Shown here in pieces: positions 22,116 to 34,300 of a stretch of 64,000 bases of DNA; position 1 is the first letter of the stretch; every line of letters starts with the position of its first letter. The stretch is from contig JAQOOI010000053.1 in the NCBI GenBank assembly GCA_028554645.1, forward strand, positions 62,001 to 126,000, given 5' to 3'. Position numbers and translations under genes: made by a program. The DNA is from Omphalotus guepiniiformis. Lineage: Eukaryota; Basidiomycota; Agaricomycetes; Agaricales; Omphalotaceae. The notes below the pieces were generated by a model. It made no database searches, was not told the DNA's origin, and worked only from the letters and a program-made list of their open reading frames with translations.

Positions 22116-22421
22116 TGAAGAGATATTGAGAAGAGGTATATTTCTAAGTTCTTATTGGCAGACTTCTGTACGAAGGTGCTCTATGCCACAGATTTGAGAA
22201 TGCTCGCGATCGTAGTGAAGTTGCCCGCAGGGCGCGATGGAAAATGATTGAAAAAAATTCATGGTGGCTGTGTAGAGTTGATCGAGCTTGATCGTGAGTC
22301 ACCTTTTGGAGTCACATGATGGAATCCTTGGTCACCGACGACTCGGAGGACGAGGCTTGGAGGACGCACAGGACCCATATCAACCAAAGACTCTTGTTCA
22401 AAGTGAAGCATAAGGGCGATC
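22116..22421. other. Short intergenic region
   Basis: Upstream flank of HIS1 (minus strand) and of the broken HNH-gene copy (plus strand). No feature can be supported. Confidence 0.4.
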
Positions 22422-23303
22422 ATGACCGAGTCCCTCGCGTACCTTGTTCTCTACGTATTCAAGCAAAAGAAGGATACGAGCGAAAATTCAGAGGAAGAAC
22501 ATGAGTATGAGGAGGGAAACAGAGGGCGAGCTGGAGCTCAAGGAAAACAAAGAAGAAAGCCAAGATTGACGATAGAAAGAAACTCAACTCGACATCTTTT
22601 GGCGACGAAGATATGCAACTGCGACTCAAAATCCCGATTTCTGTGCTGAAAACCTTGTCGAACAGTCCATTGGCATGGATAGCACGACAAGTCGCCATCC
22701 TCCCTGTAAGGTGGAAACTACCTTCATCACGCAAATGAGACTCATTTTTCTTCACACAGAGTCCAAATACAGCACTGAAGGTTGGCGATATCCCTCGCAA
22801 TGAGAGATCGTCGGCTGCTCAGCGAGCAGAAATTTCCAAGAAATCGGCGTAACACTTTGCAATGGCTTGTCACGCCAGAGGCCGGCCACGCTGAAGTCGC
22901 TCCCCCAATCGGGATGCGGCATTTGTTGACACCAACCCTCAAAATTTGCCTTCCACTGAACTTCTTGACTACATTTATGAAGTGAGCGTACTACAACAAA
23001 TGGGTGAAGCGACAGATGGCCTCGACCTTTACAAGAACATTGTAGGCCAACCGTTGAGGCACCGGCACCCTCAAAGTTAAGACACGCACCCAAGCTCATC
23101 GCTAGGACACTGCGGGGAATGAGGGCGCTACTTCCGGGAGTGGAGGCTGGACGAAGCTTACAGCTGAGACAGCTAATGCTTGGATGCTTTTCTTCCGCAT
23201 GAAGTCAGGCCAGGCGGCTGGACTTTTGAAAGAATATGAGCATACTCAACCAGAGAGTAATCAACAGTGGTCGAGAAATGTGACATCTGGGGCCGAGGAT
23301 TGA
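22422..23303 (+). pseudogene. Broken, internally deleted copy of the HNH-nuclease-type gene
   Basis: The DNA is highly similar to the minus-strand gene at 37228-38678, read in the opposite orientation. It opens with ATGACCGAGTCCCTCGCGTA, where the other copy has ATGACCAAGTCCTTCACGTA. The match continues to TTGGCATGGAT near 22680. It then jumps to the counterpart of the end of exon 3 (CGCCATCCTCCCTGTAAG) and retains the intron before AGTCCAAATACAGCACT. About 520 bases are missing relative to the fuller copy: the end of exon 1, exon 2 and most of exon 3, which hold the HNH core. Frameshifts and stops break the rest. The stop region (TCTGGGGCCGAGGATTGA) is still recognisable. Keeping an intron shows DNA-level duplication, not retrotransposition. 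Confidence 0.85.
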
Positions 23304-23466
23304 ATCATAAAGCAATTTTATTGAATCTTCGCAACAAGGAACGCGAATGGCTTCCGTCAATGGACTAAACTTGATAGGACATGTCTTCAGAAAACCGGAA
23401 GGTTTCTCTTCGAAAATCTCGTCTACACTTCCCGCTTGCTGTCTCCGTGGTGGTCTTTTCAAAGTT

Positions 23467-25441
23467 CTAAACCTTTTCCTTCACACCGTCCTCATCGCCA
23501 TTCTTTCTCTTTTTCTTAACCTCAGTTTCAGCCCTCTTCCTCTCATCCACCACTTTCTTCCTCGTCTCCAACCCACCCTCATATCCAAACCAAGTGTACT
23601 GCTCACAATGCGGCCCTCTCAGCAACAGTACGAAAATCTGCCATCCGGCGTATCCGAGTGACACAGCAGCGCACGGACGCCAGCCGTACTGTATGAAAAC
23701 TCTCGTACCGACCGAGGTACCCATGACTTGGCCAATGAAGAACTATCATGTGTTTCAATGCGTCGGACAGTGTTGACGGTCAAATCGAAAGAGAGGACTT
23801 ACTGAAAGAATGTATACGGCGTTTAAACGCGCCCGAGCTTCCGGTGCGATGCTGTGGACCCACTTCAGCTCAAACGTTCCATACAAACAAAGACGACATA
23901 CCTGAAAATGTTTGTAGCCAGAGAAGTCTGCAGCATCTGCCTGAAGACGTCTATTCCGAACGTAGCAATGATCACAACAGCGATATTGAGCCCATTACCG
24001 ATGACTTGAATTGCTTGGAAGACTAAAAGTGCGAGGCACGCGATGAGTGAGGCGTACCATGGTATCAGTCTATCGATGGTACGACCGATGAGAGGACCCA
24101 TGCCAACACCCAACATTCCAATGAGACCGAAAAGCCCGATGACCAAACTTGACGCAGAGATACTCAGCAAAAACCGTAAATTTTGAAAAGAAATGAACTC
24201 ACGTCGAATAATTATACGGTGATCCCCCCAACAAGAATGTCAGCGTGACCCAGAAACTACTGAATGATGCGCTGGATGCCAGATTAATCAGACACGCCTG
24301 AATCAAAATTGGTTCTGTCACTGTATATTTCGCCATTGAGAACATGATCTCCCAATACGTCAAATGGCTATTCTTCGCCGGGTAATCAGGTAACAAAAGC
24401 CAACTGCCTGCTAGGACGAGGTACTGCATGCCAATCGCGACATAATACACCACTCGCCAAGCAACAAATTGCGCTATGATCCCCGACATGACACGCGCGA
24501 TGAGTACACCTAAGAGTAGACCTGCGAGCACGACCGAGAGCGCAGAAGCGCGCCTTTCTGCTGGTGCGAGATCGGCGGCGAGCGGGAGGAGAATCTGTGG
24601 GGTTACGGAGACCACACCGACGAGGAATGAGAGGGCTTGGAAGGCTGCTAGGTTGGTGCTTACGGCTAGGCCTATTGTTAAGGATGCTGAAAGGAGGACT
24701 AGGAGGAGGATGAGTTGCCTCCGACGGACGAGATCTCCCAGGGGCGATATGAGTAGTAATCCAACTGCATATCTGATGATCTTTAGATCGCCGAATCTCT
24801 GTTTTTAAGGGTATGAGACGTACCCAGCTTGAACTAAAGTCGGAACTCTTTGAAAGCAAAATTAGAATCAATTAATCGGATCAAGGATGGTAAATGCAAA
24901 CCTCGAAATCTCATTATATGACACTCCAAAAGACACAGAAAGCTGAACTGCCACAAAAGCCATAAGTAATCAGCAGCGTCATCCATCGGTATAGCTAATT
25001 GAAACTCACTCAGTAGCGGCTGACAATAGTACAAGTTCGCGACCACTAGCCACCGGAGAAAAACAGGTCTTGTGAGCCAAACATCGCCTTTGAAATACCA
25101 ATACGCCGCTCACCGAAAGTACTCGCAAAGCCAAAAGCAGAATTCAACACCAACCCGAAATGAAATGGCGGATTCGCAGGATGATACCTCAACCGTTCAG
25201 GAATCGGAATGAGCCCGAAATCCTTCGTATACAGCTTTATCGACGGTCCTGTTGACCCAGATCCATCATCGTCACTCTTCTGTATGTCTTTCTCCTGTTC
25301 ACCTCTATCATCGCCCTCTATCTTCTTATCCTGCCATTCAGCCACGGTAGCAGCGCGAGAAGACCCGTCAAGTATTTCATGAAAAGTGTTTGCCGGACCC
25401 GGAGAGATTTTAGCTATGGCCCCAGCGGCTGCCTGTGCCAT
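23467..25441 (-). CDS. MFS transporter, DHA-like drug/metabolite:H+ antiporter type
   Basis: A multi-pass membrane carrier. The start at 25441 gives MAQAAAGAIAKISPGPANTF and a long charged cytoplasmic N-terminus. The first helix region reads FHFGLVLNSAFGFASTF, joined by an intron (about 25032-25098) to VVANLYYCQPLL, the characteristic first-helix motif of this group. The exon near 24740 carries GDLVRRRQLILLL, the conserved loop 2-3 motif. Then come QILLPLAADLAPAERRASAL and SVVLAGLLLGVLIARVMSGI with a WRVVYY sequence, as in bacterial Bcr/CflA-like and related fungal carriers. The C-terminal half holds LVIGLFGLIGMLGVGMGPLI and FFIGQVMGTSVGTRVFIQYG and ends in a Lys/Glu-rich tail. The substrate is unknown. 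Confidence 0.8.
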
Positions 25442-26299
25442 TGCTTGCGTTCAAGCTTAGGACAGCAACCTGCCAACGTTCACGCCATGTTTTGCTCGAG
25501 CTGGACTGGAGTAAAAATACAACAGTATTACTAATTGCATTTACCCGGCGGCTTTTCGTGATTCTGCTGCCTGCCTGCCTGCCTGAGAGATGCCGCGGCA
25601 GGATGTCTCGAAACAGTCGCCTTTTTCTTTTATGTCTTCTGCCAATCTTCTGCACACTCTCGAGTCGTTGTCGCCGTCGCCTTCGTCGCTTCACTGAATC
25701 AACCTGGAAATGCCTGACATAGACCACCTGAAACCCCAGCAGCGGCAATCCAACATACAGCGAGCGGGAACGGCGCACCCATTCTGGTGATTGCTGGTGA
25801 AGAGTTCAGTGTGAAACTCGACAGAATGAGTGGCATAGTATCCAGACGCGATGAGCACCAAAAGTTTTCAGATTGTGAGCTGTGAATGCGTCACCTGCTT
25901 ATCGTATCGTTACTCAAAAGAGCTCTCACTCTAGAACGGACAAAGCTGTATTTGCGGTGGATGGCATTTTTCAGCGGATGGTTTCATGCTCGTCAGGCCG
26001 TTTATGGAGGTACGTGTTATACCCTCCAGCCCTTCGTATGTTCACCTCAAAGCTCACGATCTCCATTTCAAGTGGTATCGACCTGCACATGCAAAAAAAA
26101 TGGGGCTCGTATGAGCGTGCATCATGTATGGAACTGGCAGCCTTCCACGTCACCGTATCAGCATTACGAGCAGCCTTGATATGACCCATACGGTCATCGG
26201 ATTCCACCACCTCATACAGCACATGTCGAGTCTTACAGTGCACCCATTGCTTGTCCTGTCGCACTCGGTGGCAGCAGCTACGCTCAGAACTATATTGGC
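25442..26299. other. Upstream flank of the MFS gene and of the chitin synthase pseudogene
   Basis: A GC-rich simple region with repeated GCCTGCCTGCCTGCCTGA lies near 25568. A 122-codon Arg-rich open frame on the minus strand (25410-25778) overlaps the MFS start and is probably not a gene. Other ORFs at 25882-26300 have no recognised domain. Confidence 0.4.
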
Positions 26300-27950
26300 A
26301 GATCATGGTTCTATCGCTCGTGAATTCTACAAGGATCGTGATGAGAATGGTGACGGTGGCATACCTCTTCTGTGAAGAGACTCACGGTTCGAGTGGGATG
26401 GGCATACATATACCAGATTATAATCCTGTTGGCGCTGTGCGATGGGTTCGCCGGTGGATTCGCTCTCCCCGATGTAGGTGGCAGCAACTACTACATCGGC
26501 GTTCCAGGAGGCGAAACCGCCAACATTCATTACGGGAGGATAACTCACTAGGCGGTACAAGACTATCAAACGAAAATGTAGTGCTTTTCCTTGGAAACTT
26601 CGCCATCGACACCTGTTCCTGGTTTTTTCACCGATACATCCACCCTTGACAGAGAGTTCACGCATATGCTCTGCGGCTCCTTGTGACCCGAACGATCTCA
26701 AAGACACTGGGGCTTACCTTGCGGCAGGTTCATTACGATTCGGCATAAGCGCGATATTCTTGAACACTTGGGGCAAGGACGGGTGGAGATTGTAGTCTGC
26801 GTGTTAATCATGGAAGAGGGAAGGTAACCTCAAGGACGTTGAGTGTGCTTGCGGGTTTGGGGTGCTATCAGGAAGGTGTCGCGAAGAGTTTGGTCCACGG
26901 GAAGGAGATACAGGCGCATATACGAGCGTACAACTCATAGTTCGTTCGACCCTTTCTCTTTGTTATACCCGCTAACAAATCACCTCACAGTCGCCATAAC
27001 GTCCTCGCTAAAATCGAAGGCGCCGACAAGAATCACGTCCCAGTACAAGTTATCTTCTGCCTCAAAGAAAAAAAAAACCAGAAAAAGATCAACTCCCATC
27101 GATGGTTCTTCAACGCCTTCGGACCGATCCTGAATCCCAACGTCTGTGTCCTCCTGGACATTGGTCCCATGCCAGGCCCAACGTTGATATACCATCTCTG
27201 GAAAGCTTTCGATATCAACTCAAACGTCGGCGGAGCCTGTGGCGAAATCGTCGCTCCAAGGCAAATGGGGTGTCAATCTCATCAACCCGCTCGTCTCTGC
27301 GCAGAATTTCGAATACAAGATGAGTAATATCCTGGATAAACCGCTGGAAAGTGTGTTTGGGTATATCACGGTGTTACCCGGAGCGTTCTCCGCGGATAGG
27401 TATATCGCGTTGCAGAATGACGCCAAGGGAGAGGGCCCGTTGCAGAAGTACTTTTTGGGTGAGATGATAGTGCGTATATGCGTTTTCTTTGTCCATTGCA
27501 ATATTGGTTGAATGTTTTTCTCCAGCACGGAGCGAACGCGGATCTCTTCATGGCCAACATGTACCTCGCTGAAGATCGTATCCTTTGTTGGAGCTCGTGA
27601 GTAAGAGGGGCGGAAGTTGGATTCTGCATAATGTCAAGAGTGCGTCTGCTATTAGCCTATTACCGATGTCCCTCATCAGGTTTGTGTCGCTCCTTCCCCC
27701 ATAAGCTCCCTCGCTCACTGCCCCTCCTCCAGGTTCCAGATTAATCTCTCAACGTCGTCGCTGGCTCAATAGCTCCTTCGCTGCCATCCATTTCATCTTC
27801 CACTCCAACTACATCTACCGAACTTCCTAGCTCAGGATACAAGTCGAGATGTTCTACCAAGTTTTCAACATCATATCCAGTTGGTTCGCCTAGGTTATTT
27901 TCTTCCAATAATCTCAAAGTTTTTCATTAAACCCACTTTGTACAGTCTAG

Positions 27951-27958
27951 GCAAACCA
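27951..27958. repeat. Left target-site duplication of the insertion
   Basis: GCAAACCA immediately precedes the left terminal repeat and is repeated exactly at 28615-28622. Confidence 0.85.
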
Positions 27959-28614
27959 AGGACCCCCGAAAGCTCCTACAAAGGCCAGTTTTTGGGACCA
28001 GTCAAAATGTCCGTACAGAAAAATTTCTCGAGTATCCTGAAATGTCCGAACTTCAAACGGCCCCGGCCCCCAGGAACCGGCCTCCAGACGCTCTCGCACT
28101 AAAACAGGTCTTAATTTGTTGTTGCTAGCAGAACTGAGGCAAATCTCTTGAGTATTGTTTGCCCTTTCCTATCCATTCTGTGGCGTTGAAGGGTGCTTCA
28201 GTGCACAGGACAATCACATCGTTCCGCGCTATCTCGTCGAGAGCTTGAAAAGTGTTTGATTAGGTCAGAAGAGGTCGGAAGCTGTCAGAGTGCCATGTGT
28301 TGCCATTCCAGGCATCGTACGGGATGTCGGGACTAAGTAGTAAGTAGCCGAACTGTGCTCTGCTTGGTATTGGTGAACAGTCTATAAAGTACAATGAGGC
28401 CTCCCAGAACACATACATGTCCCATAAGGCCTCACACATTCCGTCATATATGGACCCATACTGACCCTCACATAGAAAATTTGTCCGAACATGCCACGCG
28501 ACCTCCCGCCTCCCAAGAGGCCATTCTGTCCGAATTTCAAGCGTAATTTTGGCAAAAATTTCGAAAATTTGTCCGATTCATGAAACCCCCTATGGGTGAG
28601 CTTTCGGGGGTCCT
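27959..28614. mobile_element. Non-autonomous DNA transposon (MITE), hAT-like by target duplication
   Basis: A 656-bp element with perfect 17-bp terminal inverted repeats: AGGACCCCCGAAAGCTC at 27959-27975 and its reverse complement at 28598-28614. It is bounded by the exact 8-bp duplication GCAAACCA. An 8-bp target duplication is typical of hAT (also P and related) elements. No transposase ORF is present, so it is non-autonomous. The motif TGTCCG recurs near both ends (about 28007, 28043, 28489, 28527, 28570), as expected for subterminal transposase-binding repeats. It sits inside the chitin synthase pseudogene. Confidence 0.85.
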
Positions 28615-28622
28615 GCAAACCA
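28615..28622. repeat. Right target-site duplication of the insertion
   Basis: GCAAACCA directly follows the right terminal repeat and is identical to 27951-27958. Confidence 0.85.
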
Positions 28623-29360
28623 TTACATATACCTCCTCATGGCTCCGTCGTTAATCGTAATTATATAATTATGCGCGCAAATGTGCATGATGTGTCCTGG
28701 GGTACCAAGGGCGATCAAAAAAGTTTCCACGGATCTGGGAGTTGTTCAGGTAAGGCCTTGTTTTCTTTGCGTAATTGCTACTCGACCGGCGTCGCTGACT
28801 AAACACTCTCTGGTTTGTGTGTGTGTAGGTTAAGAAAGTAGGAGAGGGGAGTTTGACGGTAGAAGTTGCTGTTCCGACTGAAGGGAAGGATATTAATGCT
28901 GCGTATTAGAATGCGTGAGTGCTTCCTCAGTGTTATGGCTCTGCGTCGTGCTGATGTCTCTTACCTCCCTTTTCCTTCACTGCTTCTCCCTGCCTGTTCG
29001 TGCCTTACTCCTCACCGCCCCCAATACACCTCATCTGCAGACCCCACGTCTTCCAAACTAACCCCTCAAGGAAAATAAGAGACAAGACGAGGCCACAAAG
29101 CAAGAGGGTTACTAAAGGTCATCCGAACATACGTTTGCTCACCTGGACTTTGAGAATGTAGGTCCCTCTTTTCGTCTCCGGTTGATAAGGTCGCTGACTC
29201 TGCCTTTCCTATCCTTTCCTATCCTTGCCTCTCTTCCTTCCCTTTCCTTCGCTTTTGTTGACACATAAAACACGGTCTTGTCGCTGCAGTTATGCCGAAG
29301 CAAACGCAATAGCCTCAACTGACGTCGTGATTAAATTTTTCGCGGGTCGTTTATCTTGTT

Positions 29361-31319
29361 TAGTGTCGCTGGGGTTGCATGTGGGTCGTTCTTTTCTCTC
29401 GTCTTTGGACCTTGCTGACGTTTGGACGCATTGCTAGTTGTGCGGTTCGTAGGTTCGACGACACGTTCACATTGAGTATCTGAGATGTGGGCTCAGGGAG
29501 TGGTATTCGGAACGGCGTCATACGACGTTGGCAAAGTTGGGCGGGATGGCGAGGTGACATGCGGAGCTTCTATGGCTGGATGTTGATTCCGACCTCGACT
29601 CGTCTTCGTTCATCATCCCCTATCCCGTCCCCTCCTCCGTATAATGCATGCGCACGAGTACGAGCTGCGTTCTGGATTACGCTTGACAATTTACCTCACC
29701 TGCATGGCATGGACTTTCTGACACCCATATTTCAACGTATTTCTACAAGTATTCGTTATAACGATGTTACATTTTGACACAATTTCTGCTCTGATAACTT
29801 GATTCCATCCATCCCTATCGCTATATAGGTATCGAATACTGATTTTTTCTTTCCGGCTGTCAGGGTTATGTTTCTATCGACTTTTTATTCACGATCGTTG
29901 GCTGCGCATGAGTAGTCAACAGGAGGAACGAAAACTAAGTCGTTGGTCGCTCATAGAGTTTGCGCAACTGGAAAGGCCAAGTGTCGACGCATCTTATAGA
30001 TACAGATGCCTTGAATTTCTTTGGAGTTGAAGTTTCGTAACGCTTCGTTGTTATTGTTGTTGACATTGAAGTAAACATAGAAGGAGTTGGAGGTGGTGGA
30101 ACGAAAAGCACCCACAACCCAAGACGTACGATCAACTGTAAATGATTGAATTCATTTCTTCGAGAATGCTAGCATACATTGGAAGTAGTGTTTATCTTGT
30201 CGAGTACGAGCGAAGCGGATCAGAAACCCTGACATTTGGGGGTCCTTCGTCTGCCTCCGTAGGCTTACACTGGGTTTCCCTACTGATGCGCACGACGCGC
30301 TATACCTACGCGAATAGACCGCCATCCGCTGGTTGGTGGGGAAAGTCCTGATGATGAATGAAGCCTTGAGTGTGTAACGGGATTCACGAATACCTGAAAC
30401 ATCACATAGATAAGTTATGTTGAAGAACGAGAGAGCGAAAGAAATACGCACATCCAAACCATACATGCATCCCAGTTTCATCTAGTCGAGCATCGCCGTT
30501 TGCGCATGGACTGAGTCTGTCGGGACTCGGATTTTCGTGCAGAAATAAGATAGAAGGCGGGGTGTTTTGCATAGGAACGTGAATTCAAGTGGGCTAGAAC
30601 GTGTAGTACATGCAACGACATCGACGCTTGCTGTTGTTCACATAGCTGAGGTATTAGGAGGAAGGGCGAAGAAAGACATCGAGTGGTGGCGCTAAGACGA
30701 GGGACAGTGTTATATTGTGATGTTCCTGCACTAGGTGAGACATCCTTTCAGTTTACACCACAAAAAACGTTCTCTAACTTAGTGACCAGCAGCAGCACTT
30801 CAATGCAGTGCCCCGCGAGCATCTCGAACGACGTGTCTTCCGAGTTGGTAGACTGTACTATTGCGGGGGGGGGGCCAGAATGTCATCAAGTCTCTTCACT
30901 GTTACAGATGATAGCTTGAAAGTAGAGCATTTGCCGCAGATGGAGGTTTAACTCTGGAGACCATGTAATTTTTTGACTTTCGGACCTTTTGGCCTTCTAT
31001 CGAATTCAAATGCATCGTCACCACATCCTTGACAGCTCGATTACCAACTCACCTACTTATCCAACGCTTTCACGAGACACACTCAATGAACAAGCCGTCA
31101 GGTAGATGTGATTATAATATAGAAATATTGAAAGTAGACTGGAGGAGGAGGCAAGCGGCAAGCCTATTGAGAATCATCTGACCTTATCAATCAATGCCTC
31201 GTGGTTGCCTCGTGGTGTATGGGTATAGCGACAGCATCTTCTACTTTCTTTCTTTGCTTCCCCCCTCATCTTTGAGTACATTGAAGCACATCTCAAAATC
31301 GAAAACTGTTCATCTTACA
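29361..31319. other. Gene-poor stretch between the pseudogene and the NLR gene
   Basis: I can support no gene here. Short ORFs (for example 29487-29777 +, 30683-30919 +) have no recognisable domain. A run of ten G lies near 30867. The last 150 bases are the presumed promoter of the NLR gene. Confidence 0.5.
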
Positions 31320-34300
31320 ATGACCACCTACAATTTGCAAGGTACAACTTATATTGTTATGTTTTGCCACTGTTTCTACTTCTCACAAATTTTGCTTAAA
31401 TACAGTGGTTGGTGCAAATGACCTGCACGTCTCAAGGTTTGCCAAGAAGGCTCCAGATACATCTGTCAAGATCACAATTGGATCCAAATCCTATGAGACT
31501 TCAGTTCATGACGAATCTCAGTCTCCTGTCTGGAACACTGACTTTGGAGGGTATGTAAACTTCATGCTTGATAGCATAGTTGATGTTGACATTGTCTGTA
31601 TTGTATACCCTTGCTATATACAGCATCTTGAATGATTCAACCCCACTCTCAGCTGTGATTATATTCACAGTTATCAAGCATAACATCTTCAAGAAAGATC
31701 TTGGAAAAGTCAAGGTATCTTTTGAGGAGCTGCTCTTGAAGGCATTTGGTACAGATAATGCTGGTGTCCAAGCTGGTATGTAGTCTTCATACATATACAT
31801 GCACACATCTAGTTCTGATATAACCCAACATCAAGTCTCTGATACCAGTAGAACTGTCTCTCTCCAGCTCATGCATAAGAGCTCTCCTGCAGGAAATCTT
31901 TGTATCACTCTCATGAGAAGATCTACTCATGATGCAGCATTGACAGAAATGTCTGCTGCTAGTTCTGGCCTCACCAGGATTGAACAGAGTACAACTGGTC
32001 ATGTAATTCAGACTGCAGGTCCAGTCTTGTCAGTGAATTCTGATTCAGATGGAGTTGCCCTTGTAAAGGACATAGCAGCAATCCTTAGCAAATTGGATAG
32101 CTTAAAGGGTATTGTGGCTCAGGTTGATAAGTTGGCTTCTGTAAGTATACATTCAGTCTTGTGATGCAGTCTTAACCCAGCATTTCTTATACCAGATACA
32201 CCCATATATTGCACTAGCATGGACAGCAGTGTCATCAGTGCAAAAGGTTAGTCAACCAAGTGCTTGCATGTCTATAATGGATAGATTTCTGAATTGTCTA
32301 TGGCATGCAGGCAATCTCTGCTCAGGTGCAGAGAGATAAAGATATCCTGGATTTAGCCTTGGCTATCAAGACATTTTTCAACTTTGTTGATACTCTGAAC
32401 TCAGAGAAGATTCCTATCTTGGAGAGTGTGATCAGGGTCAGTATGCAGCAGACTGTGGAGTGTATGATTTTCATCAAGGAATATTGTGGAAGTGGATTTG
32501 GTGGTAAGCTCAACACTTATCAAACCATAACTGTGCTAACATCTAATATCTAGGGCGGATAATGAAGCAAACATTTAGTAACTATGAAACCAGAATTCAA
32601 ACATTCAAGGACACTTTCTCAAGACTTGAGAATGACTTTCACACTGGTGCTACTTGCTATATAGCAGTGTCATGCATCCATATTGTGGAGCAGATGAACA
32701 TGCAAGGTGAGAAATATTCTAGTTGCTCAATCTCAGATATTGAATGTGATTTAGTTTTACACTCACACCTCAATCCAATCAAGACTGATGCTCTCATAGA
32801 GCATAAGCAATGTCTTCCTGGAACAAGAGTGAATATTTTGCAGTCCATTGAGGAGTGGATCTTTGCAACTGATCAGCCAAGCATCCTCTGGCTTTGTGCA
32901 CAAGCTGGGTTTGGCAAAAGTACTCTTGCCTGCACTATTGCCCATCACTTCCATCCTATGAAGAGGACTGTAGCATACATCTGCTTTGAACGAGGAAAGA
33001 GCCAAGATACAAGATCACTGATAAGAACTCTTGCCTATCATCTGGGTGTAATATACCCAGAAATTGGAGATATGATTGTGAAAGTCATACAGGAAACTCC
33101 TGCACTCTTTTCACTGTCTGCTTCACAACAGTTCCAGGACCTTATAGTGCAGCCACTTCAGCAGGCCTCATTAGCTGTAAGAGGACCTGTTCTAATTGTA
33201 CTTGATGCATTGGATGAATTTGGATCACCAAGAGAGCTGGCAAAGCTCTTGAGTGACCAATTCAAATTGTTGCCACATTTCATCAAAGTCCTGGTTACCA
33301 GTAGACCAGAGCTTGACATCAGAGAATTTCTAGAGAAGGCAGACCTAAACCATATCTTCAAGCCAGAGCTTGACAGCCTGTCTACCTCAGAAGATATCAA
33401 GGTCTACTTATCTCATGAATTCCAAGATATACAGAGGATGAGGAGATATGAAGATTTGAATCTTGAGAAAGGATGGCCAGGACAGGAAGTTATCAGCAAA
33501 CTGGCTGATCAATCTTCAGGGCTTTTCATCTGGTGCTCAACTGTAATCAGATTCATTACACAGAGATCTGATGTATCAGAGGGGCTTGAGATTGTGATGG
33601 CTGGTGTTACAGAAGAAGATGGGTATCTCACAGGGTTATACAAGCTCTATGAAGTTGCACTGCAGGAGTCAGGAGGTTTAAGAAGGCAGGACAGAAATTT
33701 CCAGCAGAGATTCCAGAACATACTCTCTCTAGTCATTTTGGCAAGAGAGCCATTCACACTAGAGTCTGTGGAGTATTTCCTTGAACCAGGAACCAGTGTA
33801 ATAGGGATTTTGCAGCACTTTCAATGTGTCTTGGAGTATGGGAATGGCAAGCCAGTGAGGCTTCTACATCCATCATTTGCAGACTATCTGCTGGATGAAA
33901 AGGCATGTGGAGGCAAGCCCTGGTTTATCAACAAGCAGAAGGCTCAGGAATATCTGTCTCAAAGATGCCTTCATATCATGATCACTGAACTTAGGTTCAA
34001 TATTGTCAACTTTCCTTCCTCCCATATATGCAATAGAGACATCAAAGACATGATTCAGAAGGCAATAACTCCAGAGCTGTTGTACTCATCTTCCTATTGG
34101 ATGTTCCACATTGATGAACTCCTCAAATTGGACAAGCAATGCTATAGTAATTTCCAAAAGCACATTCATATACTTTTTCAAGAAAAGTTTCTCTTCTGGC
34201 TAGAGGTGTTCAGTGTGTATGGAAGAGTTCATCAGGCTACCTCCATACTGCAGAATGCAGTACAACTATTAAAGGTGAGTGTGATTACAAGAACATTGAC

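Larger units (their letters stand above)
26300..29360 (+). pseudogene. Chitin synthase pseudogene (division 1, class III-like)
   Basis: Chitin synthase segments appear in correct order on the plus strand but in changing frames. They are: a charged N-terminus with GDGGIPLL; YGRI near 26530 followed by RRYKTIKRK; PVPGFFTD and [27 protein letters not shown] near 26850; [20 protein letters not shown] and [18 protein letters not shown] (27030-27150); [100 protein letters not shown]; then, after the insertion at 27959-28614, NVHDVSWGTKGD near 28690 and EVAVPTEGKDINAAY ending in a stop. Frameshifts and stops occur throughout, and several hundred bases of the membrane region are missing around 27890-28640. 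The EDRIL and QRRRW catalytic motifs survive in sequence, but the gene cannot make a whole enzyme. Confidence 0.88.

Noticed and set aside
25410..25778. 122-codon Arg-rich ORF on the minus strand
   Set aside because: Overlaps the MFS start region and a simple-sequence tract; low-complexity basic composition looks like a chance frame.
27033..27218. Phe-rich minus-strand ORFs near 27100
   Set aside because: They are the complement of the A-rich tract and other parts of the chitin synthase pseudogene.
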